DNA of 64,000 nucleotides from Aporrectodea caliginosa (Eukaryota > Annelida > Clitellata > Crassiclitellata > Lumbricidae), in NCBI GenBank assembly GCA_020284085.1, contig JACEVL010000021.1, positions 594,501-658,500 on the forward strand, written 5' to 3'. Positions 43,555 to 55,625 of this stretch are shown piece after piece. Within the stretch, counting starts at the first letter, position 1. Every line of letters begins with the position of its first letter. The notes under the pieces are model-generated. The model was given only the letters and a program-made list of their open reading frames with translations, searched no databases and had not been told where the DNA came from. The position numbers and the translations under genes were made by a program.

Positions 43555-45804
43555 CTATAGTTTTGGGTTAGGAATTTGAAAGGACGAAGCAGCCAACAGG
43601 AGTAAAGACTGAGTTACCAAACGCCGCCCAGACGGCTGACGGGCTCCCATGTCAAATAAACTGTCTTCGCCTAAACTCAACTGTTTCCGGCATTGAACTC
43701 CGATGTATCTGATAAACTCAACAGCTGATACCTGTACAACTACAGAAGAAATTAACTGCTGAAATCTTTTCCTTTGTTGCACCGTCCCTAATCCAGATGG
43801 CGATGGTCTGATCACGGAATCCATCGTCACGGAATAAGACTTTGGGACTTTCTTGGAGGACGGTGGAATCCAGAAAAAAGAAGTCAGTGGGATTCCCTCT
43901 GAGTATTTGACTACGATGGTTAAAATTAAGAGTGCAAAAACCAATTGAATGTTTTCGTCAAACAGAGGCATCCAATAGCTACTCAAAATCACAGGAAATA
44001 TTTCCTCGTGCATTCGAGTTTGCAATTTTGAGCAGTTCGGAGAGTTTTCAATATACGCCAGCGTTTCTTTACACAAATTCAAAGCCATCTGGTAATTTTT
44101 ATAATAAGTGTACTGATAATTTGCATAGTAAGCCCTACTAATCAGATAACAAGGCTTTTTGTACAGATCAGAAATCTTACTAAAGAAAGAGTTAAAGAAC
44201 AAATTTGGACTTCTATGGTTTGCATTTGCTGAATAACGCTCCCAATCTTTTGGAGTTCTAACGTAGCAACAATTGCGTTCACTATGAGTCATAGGCTTAA
44301 CGATCCTTGATGAGATGCAAGATCTTTCATTAGAAATGGCGCTTATATTTGTTTCAGTTGGAGATATCTGCAATTTTTCTATTGCTTCTTTTGGATAATC
44401 AGCATTCGGAGATTTAGGTGATAAGCAGCTGGACTGAGGTAATACGTGCGCTATGCTGCGATCAACATTAAATAATCTATTAGCCACGATGTGGCATGAT
44501 TCGTTCGAATGAATTATTGCACCAAAAGGCTTGGAAGAATTCTCTTCGAGACAAGATCTGAAACACTCATTGACAGTTTTTTCATGATCTATTCTTCGCA
44601 TCAGAGACCTTGAAGATCGCAGTTCCAAATTTGCCAAGAGTCCTTTAAATAGAGTTTCGAGTTCCGTTCGAAATAATGGATCGTTTTTTAATTCATTGTC
44701 GAAGTATCTTTCAAACGATAAAGAAAACGGATTTATCACGAATTCTGCATTCGCCCGTAGTTTGTAATGCATTACGAAGTTTTTGCTAAGCTCCACTTGG
44801 AAACTTGTTCTCTCGTCACATTTTGGAAAACGATACATGATGCCTTGAATTTCATAACGTAAGTGCTCCTGAAGTGAGGAGATTTCTTTGGTTGTGTCTA
44901 ATTCCGGAGAGTGATCGAGAATGTTGACCTTAGGTATAAAATAATGTTGACATTCTCTGTCTATTAAGCATTCAATTGCCTGGCAAAGTAGCTCAGCGAT
45001 TGACGACTCGATGCACTCTTCGTTCCAAAACTCCACCGTCTTCTTTTCAGAAGCCCACAACATCAGTGTCTTGAAGAAATAGTTATTGAAGACACTCTTT
45101 TCAGGAGTTTTGCATTTAATTGAAATACATTTCTTGATAACACGGAGTATGTGATAAATGTACTTCTGAACGTCATTCCAGTTGTTAATCAGAATGATTT
45201 CCGCTTGAGAAAAGGAATATCTCCACTGAGTACTATCGTTCGGTTCTGTATGATGAGACTTTGCAACCAGATAACAACCACCTCGGACAATATGATCTTT
45301 TATATTCTTGTCTGGCCATCCGCTGACGGAAGTCCGTATTATCCAATCGGTTGCTTCGGATGGCCAATTGGGACAGAAAACTGCATCAACTTGATCTAGG
45401 GTTAATTTTCTGAATTCTTGTGATTTTGGCGCTACGTCGCTAATTTTGCAACCTACATCAAGCCAATCTGATAGCAACACCGTATGTGCTGGACCATGAA
45501 GCCCTGTTCTACTTATGGCGTAGAATCTATTCTCATTGGGGTATTGCAGCCGACAGAACCCAACAGGAGACGTCTGCGTATCAATGAATAAGAATTGTTT
45601 CACTGTATTTTCTGGAAGTTTAGCGTCTCTGGGTATTGCCTGAAAATTGGGGTAGACACGCATGCGGTCAGTATCAGTGAGATTTGATAGTACGTATGAC
45701 CCCGGAAGCTCAAAGAAGCTGCCAGCGAGCAAATGATGAAACATGATCGGTTTCCAGATAATCTGAAGCTGATATGATTCAAACGTCTCAGAATCGTGAA
45801 GGTC
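43555..45804 (-). CDS. Mab-21 domain protein, cGAS-like receptor type (copy B, intact)
   Basis: One open exon of 749 residues, numbered from the acceptor CGTGTTACAG ending at 45805. The frame extends upstream only without an ATG, so either an upstream exon supplies the start or the first ATG (45744, residue 21) is used. Order: nucleotidyltransferase core with GSFFELPG (28-29 GS), TDTD (acids 44 and 46) and QVDAVFCPNWPSEA (acid 140). The Mab-21 C-terminal helical domain follows (GGCYLVAKSHHTEPND, WRYSFSQAEIILINNWNDVQ, FFKTLMLWASEKKTVEFWNE). A long helical tail has a TPR-like segment (YLISRAYYANYQYTYYKNYQ, then MALNLCKETLAYI). GS, D-x-D and the third acid are the predicted metal-binding catalytic set, so enzyme activity is plausible. 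Cytosolic nucleic-acid sensing is inference from the family. Confidence 0.9.
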   Translation of the reverse strand, partial: DLHDSETFESYQLQIIWKPIMFHHLLAGSFFELPGSYVLSNLTDTDRMRVYPNFQAIPRDAKLPENTVKQFLFIDTQTSPVGFCRLQYPNENRFYAISRTGLHGPAHTVLLSDWLDVGCKISDVAPKSQEFRKLTLDQVDAVFCPNWPSEATDWIIRTSVSGWPDKNIKDHIVRGGCYLVAKSHHTEPNDSTQWRYSFSQAEIILINNWNDVQKYIYHILRVIKKCISIKCKTPEKSVFNNYFFKTLMLWASEKKTVEFWNEECIESSIAELLCQAIECLIDRECQHYFIPKVNILDHSPELDTTKEISSLQEHLRYEIQGIMYRFPKCDERTSFQVELSKNFVMHYKLRANAEFVINPFSLSFERYFDNELKNDPLFRTELETLFKGLLANLELRSSRSLMRRIDHEKTVNECFRSCLEENSSKPFGAIIHSNESCHIVANRLFNVDRSIAHVLPQSSCLSPKSPNADYPKEAIEKLQISPTETNISAISNERSCISSRIVKPMTHSERNCCYVRTPKDWERYSANANHRSPNLFFNSFFSKISDLYKKPCYLISRAYYANYQYTYYKNYQMALNLCKETLAYIENSPNCSKLQTRMHEEIFPVILSSYWMPLFDENIQLVFALLILTIVVKYSEGIPLTSFFWIPPSSKKVPKSYSVTMDSVIRPSPSGLGTVQQRKRFQQLISSVVVQVSAVEFIRYIGVQCRKQLSLGEDSLFDMGARQPSGRRLVTQSLLLLAASSFQIPNPKL

Positions 45805-46000
45805 CTGTAACACGGAAACCAGGATTATTTTCAATTTTAGTCATTATTTTAATATTCATTTTGTGTGTGAAACATGTCGATGTCTAGACTGACGGCTTAT
45901 AAATAGCCAAACAGTAAATTCCAGAGTTCATGGAAGAATTTAAGCTTCTCTTGCATACATAATTACGAACACATTCATACGTAAAATGTAGCCTACTTAA
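45805..46000. repeat. 5' flank of copy B, duplicated at 36246-36460
   Basis: Probably intron and upstream region of gene B: ends in the acceptor used by the 45804 exon. No TATA-like start was picked out. Confidence 0.6.
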
Positions 46001-46043
46001 ATACATAATTATATGCGTGCTCAATGCAAACACAAATATGTTT

Positions 46044-46740
46044 ATGTATCGTATCGTATCGTATTTAAATATTTGTAAAGCGCCTCGTAGGGTGAACCGT
46101 TCAGAAGCGCTCCCAGTGTGCTAAGCCCCGCGAAAATAAACAGGTTTTGAGAAAAGCGAAGGAAGAAGAGAGAGACTGCCAGAGAGAATTTTAGAGCGAA
46201 CAGAAGGAGAAAGAGCATTCCAAAGAGAGGGACCAATTGAAACAAAGGAACGAGCCTGAGCCATAGCAGTTCTACTACGGGGAACCAAGAGGTCAAGTCT
46301 ATTGCAGGAAGAAGTGGACGGTGGGAGGAAGCTGAGTGAGGCCGAAGAATTACACCAACCAGATATTGAGGGGCAAGACGATTGTGAGCCTTGAAGATCA
46401 GAGAGAGGAATTGTATGCGAGCATGCAGAGGGAGCCAATGAAGTTCATCAAACATAAAGGTAGAGATGTGAGAGTACCGGGGAAGGCGGGCTATCAGTCT
46501 AGCAGCTGTGTTGAGGACCGACTGAAGAGGAGAGAGACGAACCTTAGGAAGACCAACAAGAAGGGAATTGCTGTAGTCAATCCGAGAAAATACAAAAGCA
46601 TGAACTAAAGTTGTGAATATGGAGGAGACAGAACGACGAATGACCCTGAGACGCCTTAAGTGAAAATAGGAGGAGCGTGTGAGATTAGAGATGTGCTCGG
46701 TAAAGGTAAGTGAACTATCAAGGGTAACACCCAGATCGCG
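46044..46740 (-). mobile_element. CR1-like LINE, 3' part
   Basis: Minus-strand reading: VRDLGVTLDSSLTFTEHISN, RVIRRSVSSIFTTLVHAFVF, SRIDYSNSLLVGLPKVRLSP, LIARLPRYSHISTFMFDELH, WLPLHARIQFLSLIFKAHNR, LAPQYLVGVI, then the 3' UTR ending GGCGCTTTACAAATATTTAA and an (ATACG)n tail. The 5' part with the reverse transcriptase core is missing. Confidence 0.88.
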
Positions 46741-46899
46741 TACATAATTATGTAATATTATACATGCTATTTATATGCCATACATTCATACATACATGTA
46801 TGAATAGATACAAAGTGAAAAGCCAACATTTTTCCATGCGGTGCGCCACCTCCGACTCCTCTCTGCCTGTTTTCTCTACTACAGAGTGTCGGCAGCCTG

Positions 46900-47335
46900 C
46901 TCTTAACGAGATTTAGAGCGTGGAGCTGCATCGACTTATTCTCTCCTCGGCTCCAATGACATGCGAGTCGGATCCTGCACCAACGTTCCTCGTACAGAAA
47001 CTGATTAATGACCTCCTTCCTTTCCTCACTGTCGTGTGCAACCGCTGGATCCGCGAGGGGTACCTGCCTATTTTTCAGAAGCGATCCGTTCTACGAGACT
47101 GTTGAGGCGCGATGGCCTGGACCTGACCGATCCAGCAAACTATCGACCGATTGCTTAATGTTAGTTTTTTTTCTAAAATACTAGAACGCATTGTTGTAAA
47201 TCAGTTGATTGCATATTTAGATGTGAATGAGCTGATCCCTTCACAGCAGTTTACTTTCCCTAGAAATTACTCCACAGAGACTCTTTTGCTCCGACTTTTA
47301 TTGGCATTCTTTAAGTGACGTGGATCTTGGGCGAG
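46900..47335 (+). mobile_element. CR1-like LINE reverse transcriptase N-terminal fragment
   Basis: Plus strand: LILSSAPMTCESDPAPTFLV, QKLINDLLPFLTVVCNRWIR, EGYLPIFQKRSVLRDC. After shifts: ANYRPI-like text, SFFSKILERIVVNQLIAYLD and QQFTFPRNYSTETLLLRLL. Opposite strand and different region from the LINE at 46044-46740, so a separate insertion. Confidence 0.82.
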
Positions 47336-47339
47336 CCAC

Positions 47340-48450
47340 TAGCCCAGTTAGCTACGTGTACATCGGTTGGAGCATAGGCTGCGTCCCATGCACCGCTGTG
47401 TTGGAGAATGTGCGGATCGCGGTTCGCCTCCCCACAGTGGCTTATTTCAGAGAGTTAAATCTCGGACTTACACGGTTCGTACACAGGGACCTTAAATGGT
47501 GTGACGCATATTCAAAAGGGGCAAGCGGAGGTGAAGGATCTCACCCGATCAATTCATTGAAAAATTAGAAGGGTTCAGACTATACTGTCGCTATATAAAA
47601 ACATGTACATTTGCATTTCACATATGTAGGCCTATATTGCGATTATTCATTGCATACTTCATACTATATCTGAGAAAACCATGTAAACATACCTCTCGTT
47701 GAATTTCGTTTTTACGATGATTTTCGACAGCTAAATAGCAATAAATCTGAACTGAAAATACAGTATCTTGAAGTAGGCTAATATCAATAATTATTTAAAC
47801 GGACAGCGGTCGGAAGGTTTGGAATAATATTCGAGCAACATTAATGCAAACGATAACACAATACAAATTAATGAAACGTGTATCTTACGTACAAAAACTA
47901 TTATGTCATTATTGATTTTTTCATCTCATATTTATTGCACTTAATACGTCTTGCAGCGTCACTGCTGAACGCATTGCCTTGTGCAGTTATCAGCCTGTAC
48001 TGGTGCTTAAGATTTGTTCGTGTCATTTTAAGTGGCCGTTGACATCCATTGCTAACCCGTGAAAGTTTTAATATTAATATATTTTCTATCTACAATACAC
48101 TGGGTTAGATATTTATATAATAAGTTATAGGCCTAATGTCCACTCATTTAGACAGTTAACGTACATTTGCATAAATGATCGTGTTTAAGCGACAAGAAGT
48201 CTTTATCATTCTTAGGGATGTACACTACGAATTTTGTAAAGGATTAGATGATTCTCGTTCCATGACTGCTCATGCTACCTTTCATGCTACCTATTGTTAA
48301 ATCTACACTGCTTAGAATAAGATAAAGGCTGCTTACGTACATATTTATCCAGGAGAGAAGGTTAGTGAGGTATAGTCAGACCGTTAATCCGCCAGACAAA
48401 GGTCTAGCGGAATGTCTGTTTTCTCTACATAACCTACCTTTGTTTCGGCC
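47340..48450. other. Intergenic, nothing recognised
   Basis: The 82-codon ORF at 47320-47568 begins inside the LINE fragment and has no recognisable domain. AT-rich beyond. Confidence 0.5.
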
Positions 48451-49500
48451 TGAGTGTATTGTATTGTATTGTATCTATCAATTTGTATAGCGCCTCTGAA
48501 GTGCACACCAATCAGAGGCGCTCCCGAGTGCGAAAGACCCAGAGAGAAAGAAAGAAGTCTTGAGACAGCGAAAAGAGGCACTTGGCCCAACAGTTAATAA
48601 ACAGGAACGAGTCAAAGGAGGAAGCTGGTTCCATAGTGCAGGGCCAATGAAGGCAAATGCTCGCGATTTAGCCATAGAAGTTCTTCGCAGGACAAAGAGA
48701 TCATGACGGTTTAATGAGCGTAGCGGGCGAAGAGAAGTAGCTCTCGGATCGATTACTGTAGCCGAGGCCGGCAGCCGGATAAGGTCACATAGATACGTCA
48801 TACTTGGGAGCTTGGCCAGGTAGATTACAGTAATCGATCCGAGAGCAGACGAAGGCATGGACAATAGAGGTAAAGACAGAGGAGGAGACGGAGCGTCGAA
48901 TTGCTCTAAGTCGCCTCAGTTGGAAGTTAGAGGAACGTGTAAGATTGGCAATATGTTCAGAAAAGGTAAGGGTGCTGTCCAGGACTACGCCAAGATCTCG
49001 TACACTGGAGTTAAAAGTGAAGGACGGGAATCTCTCTGCAAGAAGAGGGAGATCTAGCTTAAGAAGCTGTTGGCGAGTGCCGAACCAGATGAGCTGCATC
49101 TTATTTGGATTAAGTGCGAGCCGATTCGAGGACATCCAGAGGTGCAAGTCTCGAGAGAGAGCATCAATGCGGCCAGTAAGAGAGAGCTGAGCCGAGGGTG
49201 GACCACGAATAAGCGCCTGTACATCGTCAGCATAGAGGTGACCAGTTAATGAGTGTTTAGAGAATATGGGTGGAATGTCCCCCGTATATAAGAGGTAGAG
49301 GAGAGGACCCAGGACAGAGCCCTGAGGAACACCATATTTGATGAAGACCCAAGGAGTGCTAGAGTCACCACAAATAACCTTTTGAGTACGACCAGTAAGG
49401 TAAGAACGGAGCCAGAGAAGAGGAAGGCCTCTGATGCCAAAAGAGTCTCGAGGCGTTGCAGCAGAATGTCATGGTCAACCTTGTCAAAGGCAGAGTGTGG
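48451..49500 (-). mobile_element. CR1-like LINE with YADD reverse transcriptase (5'-truncated)
   Basis: From high to low coordinate: SAFDKVDHDILLQRLETLL, a frameshift near 49440, GLPLLWLRSYLTGRTQKVI, GVPQGSVLGPLLYLLYTGDI, LTGHLYADDVQALIRG (catalytic YADD), LHLWMSSNRLALNPNKMQLI, WFGTRQQLLKLDL, SSVRDLGVVLDSTLTFSEHI, VHAFVCSRIDYCN. A rearranged C-terminus and 3' end GGCGCTATACAAATTGATAG with an (ATACA)n tail follow. An internal inverted stretch near 48745-48850 (GGATCGATTACTGTAG and complement) disrupts the C-terminus. Confidence 0.9.
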
Positions 49501-49679
49501 ATTTAGAGTATATAGATGAAGAACTTAGGTAGGTTCCTTCGGTCTCATTGTTGTTTACCTGTCGCAGCACGTGATGGAAAACCCTCTTCCAGGTCATCCA
49601 TCTTCCTTCAGTTGACCTGTTTGACAATGTCGATTGCGAGATGACTTCATTCATGCAACGACTCTGCAAATTTTAAATG

Positions 49680-51030
49680 TAAGGTGTGTCTTGATTTAAA
49701 GTTACTTTAAAGTTACTGAAAATGTTTCCTTAAAATAGACCTTGCCTTTAATTTAGGCCAACGCGAATAGCTAATTATCAACAGTGTTCTAATTAGAACT
49801 AAATTTAGAAAACGGAAAATAGTTATTTGGTAGTATTCTAATTATGAATCTTACTTTATGAAATGAAATTTGATGTAGTAGGCCTACGTTGTGTAGGCCT
49901 ATCTGTTGAATTTGAACAAAATCTAGGATTGGATTTTGCATAATATATTATGGAGGCCTTTTGTTAGTGTTTGATTTACATCCTTTATATTGAATCCCAA
50001 TAGTGAACTTGGTTCGGTTTTACTGACACTGCAGTCCTCTTAATTCAATCCTATATCTCCTCTCATCTCCTTCAGTAAGCCTTGAGCTTTGACATTGACA
50101 CATCTCTTTCAGTAAACCCAGAGTTCTTGTTGCCAATAACATACAACGACTCTGCAAATTGTACTTCATCGTAGTCGATCTCTCTGACATCTGTGTGGCG
50201 ATGAGAAACTTCTGCTATTTATAATTGGTCCACACATTAGGCTACAATTCATCTTTATATCTCTACAGATTTCATAAAATGGATGCTCCAACGTTAATCT
50301 TGTTTGAATTTTAATTCCATATCAGAAAGATGTCTACGGGAAGGCGTTCTTTTAAATAAATAAGTAAATAAGGATGTAGGCAAGAACAAAATAAAGCAAC
50401 CACCAAAAATTACGTGCAAATAGCATAAAGGACAACAACAGTAAAAGAAGCAACCTAGCAGTACAATATGATGCAACAGTTTAAATCAGACATTCCAGTT
50501 TTGTATGTCAGGTCGAATTTTAACTTAGGCTAACAGAATTATCTCTCTCAAAGAGCTTAATAGTTACCGTATCTTCGTCCGTACTATTAGCTCTTAGCTG
50601 ACGGGTGAAAACGGCGAACTGTGCTGTAGATCAGTAATCTAGAGAGTAATATCCGACGGATGGACTAAGTTTGAAATCCGTATTCTCCCAGGCCTCAATA
50701 ATGCTGACCCAGTTAGAGGCTGTTGATGATTTAGGCTCAATGTGTGTCAGATGACTAGCATGCGCCGCTACGCATCTAATCGCTTGCTGGAGCCTGTTTT
50801 AATGCACACAGTCCGACGATTATTACATCGCAATTATCTACGACTATCAGATGTCGAACATCGCACTTAACACAGTCCATGACACTTCCTCAATGTCGAA
50901 ACTATGCGTTCAATCGCAACATACGAAAACAACTTCTACTTGTCCTCCACTCTGCGACTGATCTCACACTGTTAGTGGCTTCTTACTGTTAATGTCCTAC
51001 AGAAAGGAATTCTTCTATTTACAGACGGTC
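49680..51030. repeat. Segmental duplication: upstream block of Mab-21 fragment P1 (paired with 37545-40940)
   Basis: The shorter, transposon-free version of the P2 upstream block. It ends at TTTACAGACGGTCGTCG just before the P1 coding remnant. No ORF. It may hold the old 5' region of a D-type gene, but gene D itself does not have it visibly upstream. Confidence 0.85.
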
Positions 51031-51056
51031 GTCGCAGTGGCGTAACGAAGGGTTTC

Positions 51057-52330
51057 AGCCATTGAACAAACAATTGCTTCTGGAGATAATTGAATGGCTA
51101 ATTGACAAAATTCATCAAAATCTTTTCAAGCGAGAAAACAACATGTTTGACTATTTCCAGAGTGATTTCGATGTAAGCAGCGAAGTGTTGCTCTTGCTTG
51201 CCGCTTGCGAAGTCATTACCACAGTTATTGCTTTGCAACCAAAGGTACATCGTGGCAAAATGTGTCATGTTCTGATTTGCGATAAGGCATTATTGCTTAG
51301 GTCAACTGGCAATAAACCAAGAAATTTTCAATAATGCATTGGATCACAAGCGTGGAAGATATGTTATGAAAGGTTTATCTTCAAGTGCATTACTCAGTCA
51401 TAAAGTTGAACATTTATTCAGAGCAATAGAGTTGCATCGTCTAATGATGTCTGAGCTCTCTTCAAGTGAAGCGGAGATCATTGAAAGAAGAGAAACTGAA
51501 TACGTTTGAACATGTCTTCTTAAACGAAATACTTTGCATTTTCATAAATCGCCAATATATATAGACATAATTATTTGATGCAGGAATTCAAGTTGTTTTT
51601 GGTTTTCTAACCCTCTATTGGACTGCTATTAAGCAGAATGAGAAGCATGCGTAGGGCCTAACTTGTTCGTGATCGCGTCCTTCAAATTTGTCCTGTTGAG
51701 TTCCTTGCGTAGGCCCTATATTCGATTTCGGTGTGGAAATAATATTACGTTGCATCCTGGAGAGCGTAATCGTATCAATGCCGTGAAATTCTTTCAAGTC
51801 GCTGATAAAGAGAGAGCTACTGGTCTTAGAAAACTGTCGAATGCCGTTCCTTCATCTGCTATTTCCGTCCAGTAAAGACGGCTGTCATAGACAGACATTA
51901 AAGATATGATTGTGTAGATGCCCTGCAATGTGTCAGTGCATTGGAAAATGCTTATAGCCAGAATACGTTTGAAGCTGCCTTCTCAAATGAAATACTTTGC
52001 ATTTTCATAAATCGCTAATAATATGGACACATACGATGCTGGAATTCAAGTTGTTTTTGGCTTTCTGACTCTCTGTGTGGCTAGTATTAAACAGAATGAC
52101 CAGCGTGCCTCTGATGGAAGATTGTTTCTTTATGAACTCGTCTTTCAAGTTTGTCCTGTTGAGTTTCTGGAGTATATTCGAATTCGGTGTAGAGTTGCAA
52201 CTGAGTGAGAGTGACCGTCTCGATGCCCTGAATTTCTTTCATGCCGCTGACATGGAAAAAGATACTGGTCTTAAAAACTCTCGAATTCCACTTTATCTGC
52301 TGCTATTGGTATTGACTACATCATTCTGTA
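51057..52330 (+). pseudogene. Mab-21/cGAS-like pseudogene P1 (D-type, 5' half missing)
   Basis: Begins abruptly at the point equivalent to residue ~273 of D: LLLEIIEWLIDKIHQNLFKR, ENNMFDYFQSDFDVSSEVLL, VIALQPKVHRG. A shift follows, then KGLSSSALLSHKVEHLFRAI and ELHRLMMSELSSSEAEI. The C-terminal module (NEILCIFINR, AGIQVVFGFLTL, FQVCPVEFLEYIR-like text) is present twice in tandem, at about 51505-51875 and 51940-52330, each with stops or shifts. No nucleotidyltransferase core. Dead. Confidence 0.88.
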
Positions 52331-52734
52331 ATAGTGAGAGAGATATTATGTTGCAACGGGTCGAAGATCTTTTATCGTTTTCTTTCACGATATTAATATC
52401 AAGATAACAATATTATCTGCTGTTATGTTCAGTGACGGGATGCATGTCTAAGCAAAGAGAACCAACGAGAATAGGTAACACGAGGCGTTAAAATAGAAAA
52501 ATGACAAGGAACAATGCTTGGAATAATTTTAAGACGTTGCAGTAGAAAAATAAGGCTGAGAATTGTATAAGTTATCTTAAAAACTTGAGAAGTTAACTAT
52601 TATCAAGTATTGAATAAGGCGAATATGACATTGTGCTCGATTTCAAACCTCAAGTTGCGAAGAAATGTAAAAGAAGAGAGAAAGAGTTCTGTGGTCTTTT
52701 CTGAAATCTCGATAGCGATGATTGTAAGGTGTTT

Positions 52735-53060
52735 TGAGATGAGGTTAGATAAGATAGGTAAGTAAGTAAGTTATTTTATTAGCACGATGCAAACGCTCAT
52801 ACCTTGCAACAACAGTGTATTCAGCAGCATAATGGCACACTTCAGTAGAACAAAACACCAATGCAATATTATAAACAGTCTTAGAATGTTTGATTTATAT
52901 ACAGCTATATCTATAACTATCGTCTGAAGAACATCAATATTATTCAAATCAAGAATAGGAACAGGTTTATTCTTGGAGCAAGCTTTAGGATATGAAATGG
53001 CACGACAACGTGCGAAAAAATAACGCAAGGCAGGATAAAGTGAGGTTAAGTAAAGCTGCT
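52735..53060. other. Possible LINE 3' tail, otherwise unrecognised
   Basis: GGTAAGTAAGTAAGTTATTTTATT resembles (reverse complement) the (ACTT)n ends of LINEs at 59540 and 60990, so a minus-strand 3' end is possible. The rest has no hallmark. Confidence 0.35.
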
Positions 53061-53185
53061 GTATTTTGGGTATTCACTTCTGGATCACATGTGTAATCAT
53101 TTTACGAACCAGGTGCATGTATCAAGTCTTTATAAGTGTTCTTCAACCTGGGCCTCTTGGCGGTTTTTCTCTAAGCTAACGTTCA

Positions 53186-53187
<2 letters not shown>

Positions 53188-53216
<29 letters not shown>

Positions 53217-53313
53217 TATAAGTAATGCACCTATAATATAATATATATATATAGGTAATGCACCTATATGAATAAATGAATATGTAGGTATATATATATA
53301 TATATATATATGT
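53188..53313. repeat. (TA)n microsatellite cluster
   Basis: Three TA runs separated by GGTAATGCACCTATA-type spacer repeats. Confidence 0.9.
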
Positions 53314-53319
53314 ATCGTA

Positions 53320-55600
53320 TATATAGGTTCATTTCCTATGCATACATAACCTTGTTTCGTGGCCTAGCGATCTCCTTAAAAAGAAAGTGGCTCTTGGATT
53401 AATGGCTTTATTTCTTTATGACCTACTCGGAAATGCAGCCCAGAGCACCATTTTATGACTAGAGATTTATGGTATAATTATCCAGTGCTTGTTTGCCGAC
53501 TGCGCTTTAAGGACGTTTAGACTAAGACTAATTGCAAATATACGGGGTTTCCTCTATCGAGGCCAAAACAAATCCTACTCTGATCTCTTATCTTATTACC
53601 TCTGTCGCTGCTCAAATTTAATACTCCATTCAACGCATCCGTCTGATTATCCAATAGACCTACTATTTAAGATTAAGACCTGGAGCGGAACGTCTTCTCA
53701 TCTGATCATGGATTATGTATCTATAATTATCGTGCGGTCCGTAAGGTAGGGTCGAAAACGAAGATAGCTGCTAACACATCTGAGAGTAAATTTCATTTCA
53801 ATGCTTTCTAAAGCAGTCTTTTCATCCATTCGACTTGAATTAACATCGTCAACCAAACGAGTAGACCCCTATCTGCATGTATGGTCAATCAGGTTTTTCC
53901 ACTCCTGGGCGTGGTTTTGATTGAACTGACCTTGAAATTGCCAGATTTGCCACTAATGTCTAGAATTGGTTTGGTGTCAGAGGAAGTGTGAATCGATTAG
54001 GGATTTAAAATAGAGCAAGGTTAAAACTTGTTAATGGTGATCGAATAAGAAGGCGAGGGGAGACTTATAATTAAGAAGAGAGTCAACAGCTCTTCAGAGG
54101 CGTCTTGAATTGAAGCAGCTGGAATGCGTCAGTGAAGGGTAGACTAGTACTTCTTCTTATCGATGGCAATAATTAAGTTGGTGCAATCCTTTGTTTAGAG
54201 ATTTGGGAGTAGAAAGTGCGTGTGCATTGGCAATCGGGTGAATGGTGCTTTTGTGGATGCGTCCGAGACGTCTGCGGAAGAATGTAAAGTGAATATCTGA
54301 AGATAGGAGGTGAACCAAGAATCAATGACGTGTGTACTTTTCTTCCCAATTAGAGGCGCATGAGCGTCGAGAAGGCTGGAAAGTGCCGCATTTCAGTTAA
54401 ATTAAGAACATTTAGGTTTAATTATTTATATTATTGTTGATAACGAGTCGAGTGTATTCCGACGATACCTAAACTCCAAAGCTTTGTTGATTCGACGAAA
54501 AATATGAAAACCTCCAGCTTGTTAACTCCGTTAGGTGTATAGATCCACGTACGCCTAAATCTGAAGTAGAGTAAAGTTTGCCAGGTCGCGGCACGCAAAG
54601 AACTTGTCCTGCATACCGAGTTTATTTTCTAGTCGAGTGTAATTCAGAATTAACCTGAGACTAGCAGTTTAGCCGTCGTCTCGTGTAGAGGTCCACCTGT
54701 CTCAGGAGGAGGTAAGTTAGCGTAAAGTAAAAATAATCGTACATTCTTTACAACAGATTCATTTGGCGGTTTTCACACTTCAACGACGAGCTGCATTGGT
54801 TTCCCATTCAATCTCATCGTTAACGTGTTGTCGTACAATTTGATAATATACTGCAGTTTGTTCCGAACCACTTGAACTAATCTGTCTTGTGTGTTGTATT
54901 TTGTGCTTTCATTTGTACTTACTTAAATAAATTGAACGAAGACTATCCACATGACAATAGTACTAGACCTCATTCACAATAGCACAATTGCATTCTGCCT
55001 TTTATACGGGCAACTCAAAATCAAACATCTTTTATGCGATTTATTAAGTTCACGATATAAGTGTATCACTACCGACGTTTCTTCTAAGTTCTTGTGTAAC
55101 CTACCGCAGTTAGATAGTCAGACCTTTTTATTCCTCATTTTTGTTTGACGTCGTTTGCGCCAATGCATGACAGTAACGAAAGCCCCGTTAAGTTTCTGCC
55201 ATAAATTAGGTCTCTGAATTAGAATATGAAAATTTGAAACTTCTGTGCTTGTTCTTGAAATAGGGAGCGACAAATTCATCATTTTAGCCCTGCCATATGA
55301 AGCTTTCAAAAAGATACGTAAATACAGATGTACACGTATGCCAAGTATTGCCTACGTGCATTGTATGACGTCGAGAAGGAAGTTAGACATACGAAAATGT
55401 ATGACAATAATATTGTTTTCACGCTAAATTCCTTCCGAAAGCTACACGTTCGTGAATAATTAAATCGTTCAATGCTTCGGGACATTATAGGAAGAGTTGA
55501 CCAATAAAAGTAGCAATTGCTGCATTTATTCAGTTCACAAAGAAGGAACTTCAGTCTCAATTCTAATGTCAGCGAAGAAAGTGTGAGCAGAAGCAAAACA
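53320..55600. other. Region upstream of gene D, no gene recognised
   Basis: AT-rich, short ORFs only, no duplicated block seen. It presumably holds the promoter and any 5' untranslated exon of gene D. A CTAATGTCAG acceptor-like site at about 55572 lies 50 bp before the ATG. Confidence 0.4.
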
Positions 55601-55625
55601 GAAGCTAAGCTCATAAATCTAACAA

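Noticed and set aside
43555..45834. Start of gene B at 45834
   Set aside because: The codon there is TTG and the preceding ten codons run across a good splice acceptor. The exon start at 45804 or the ATG at 45744 is likelier.
46463..46608. Plus-strand ORF 46336-46608 and others over LINE copies
   Set aside because: Antisense frames of LINE coding sequence.
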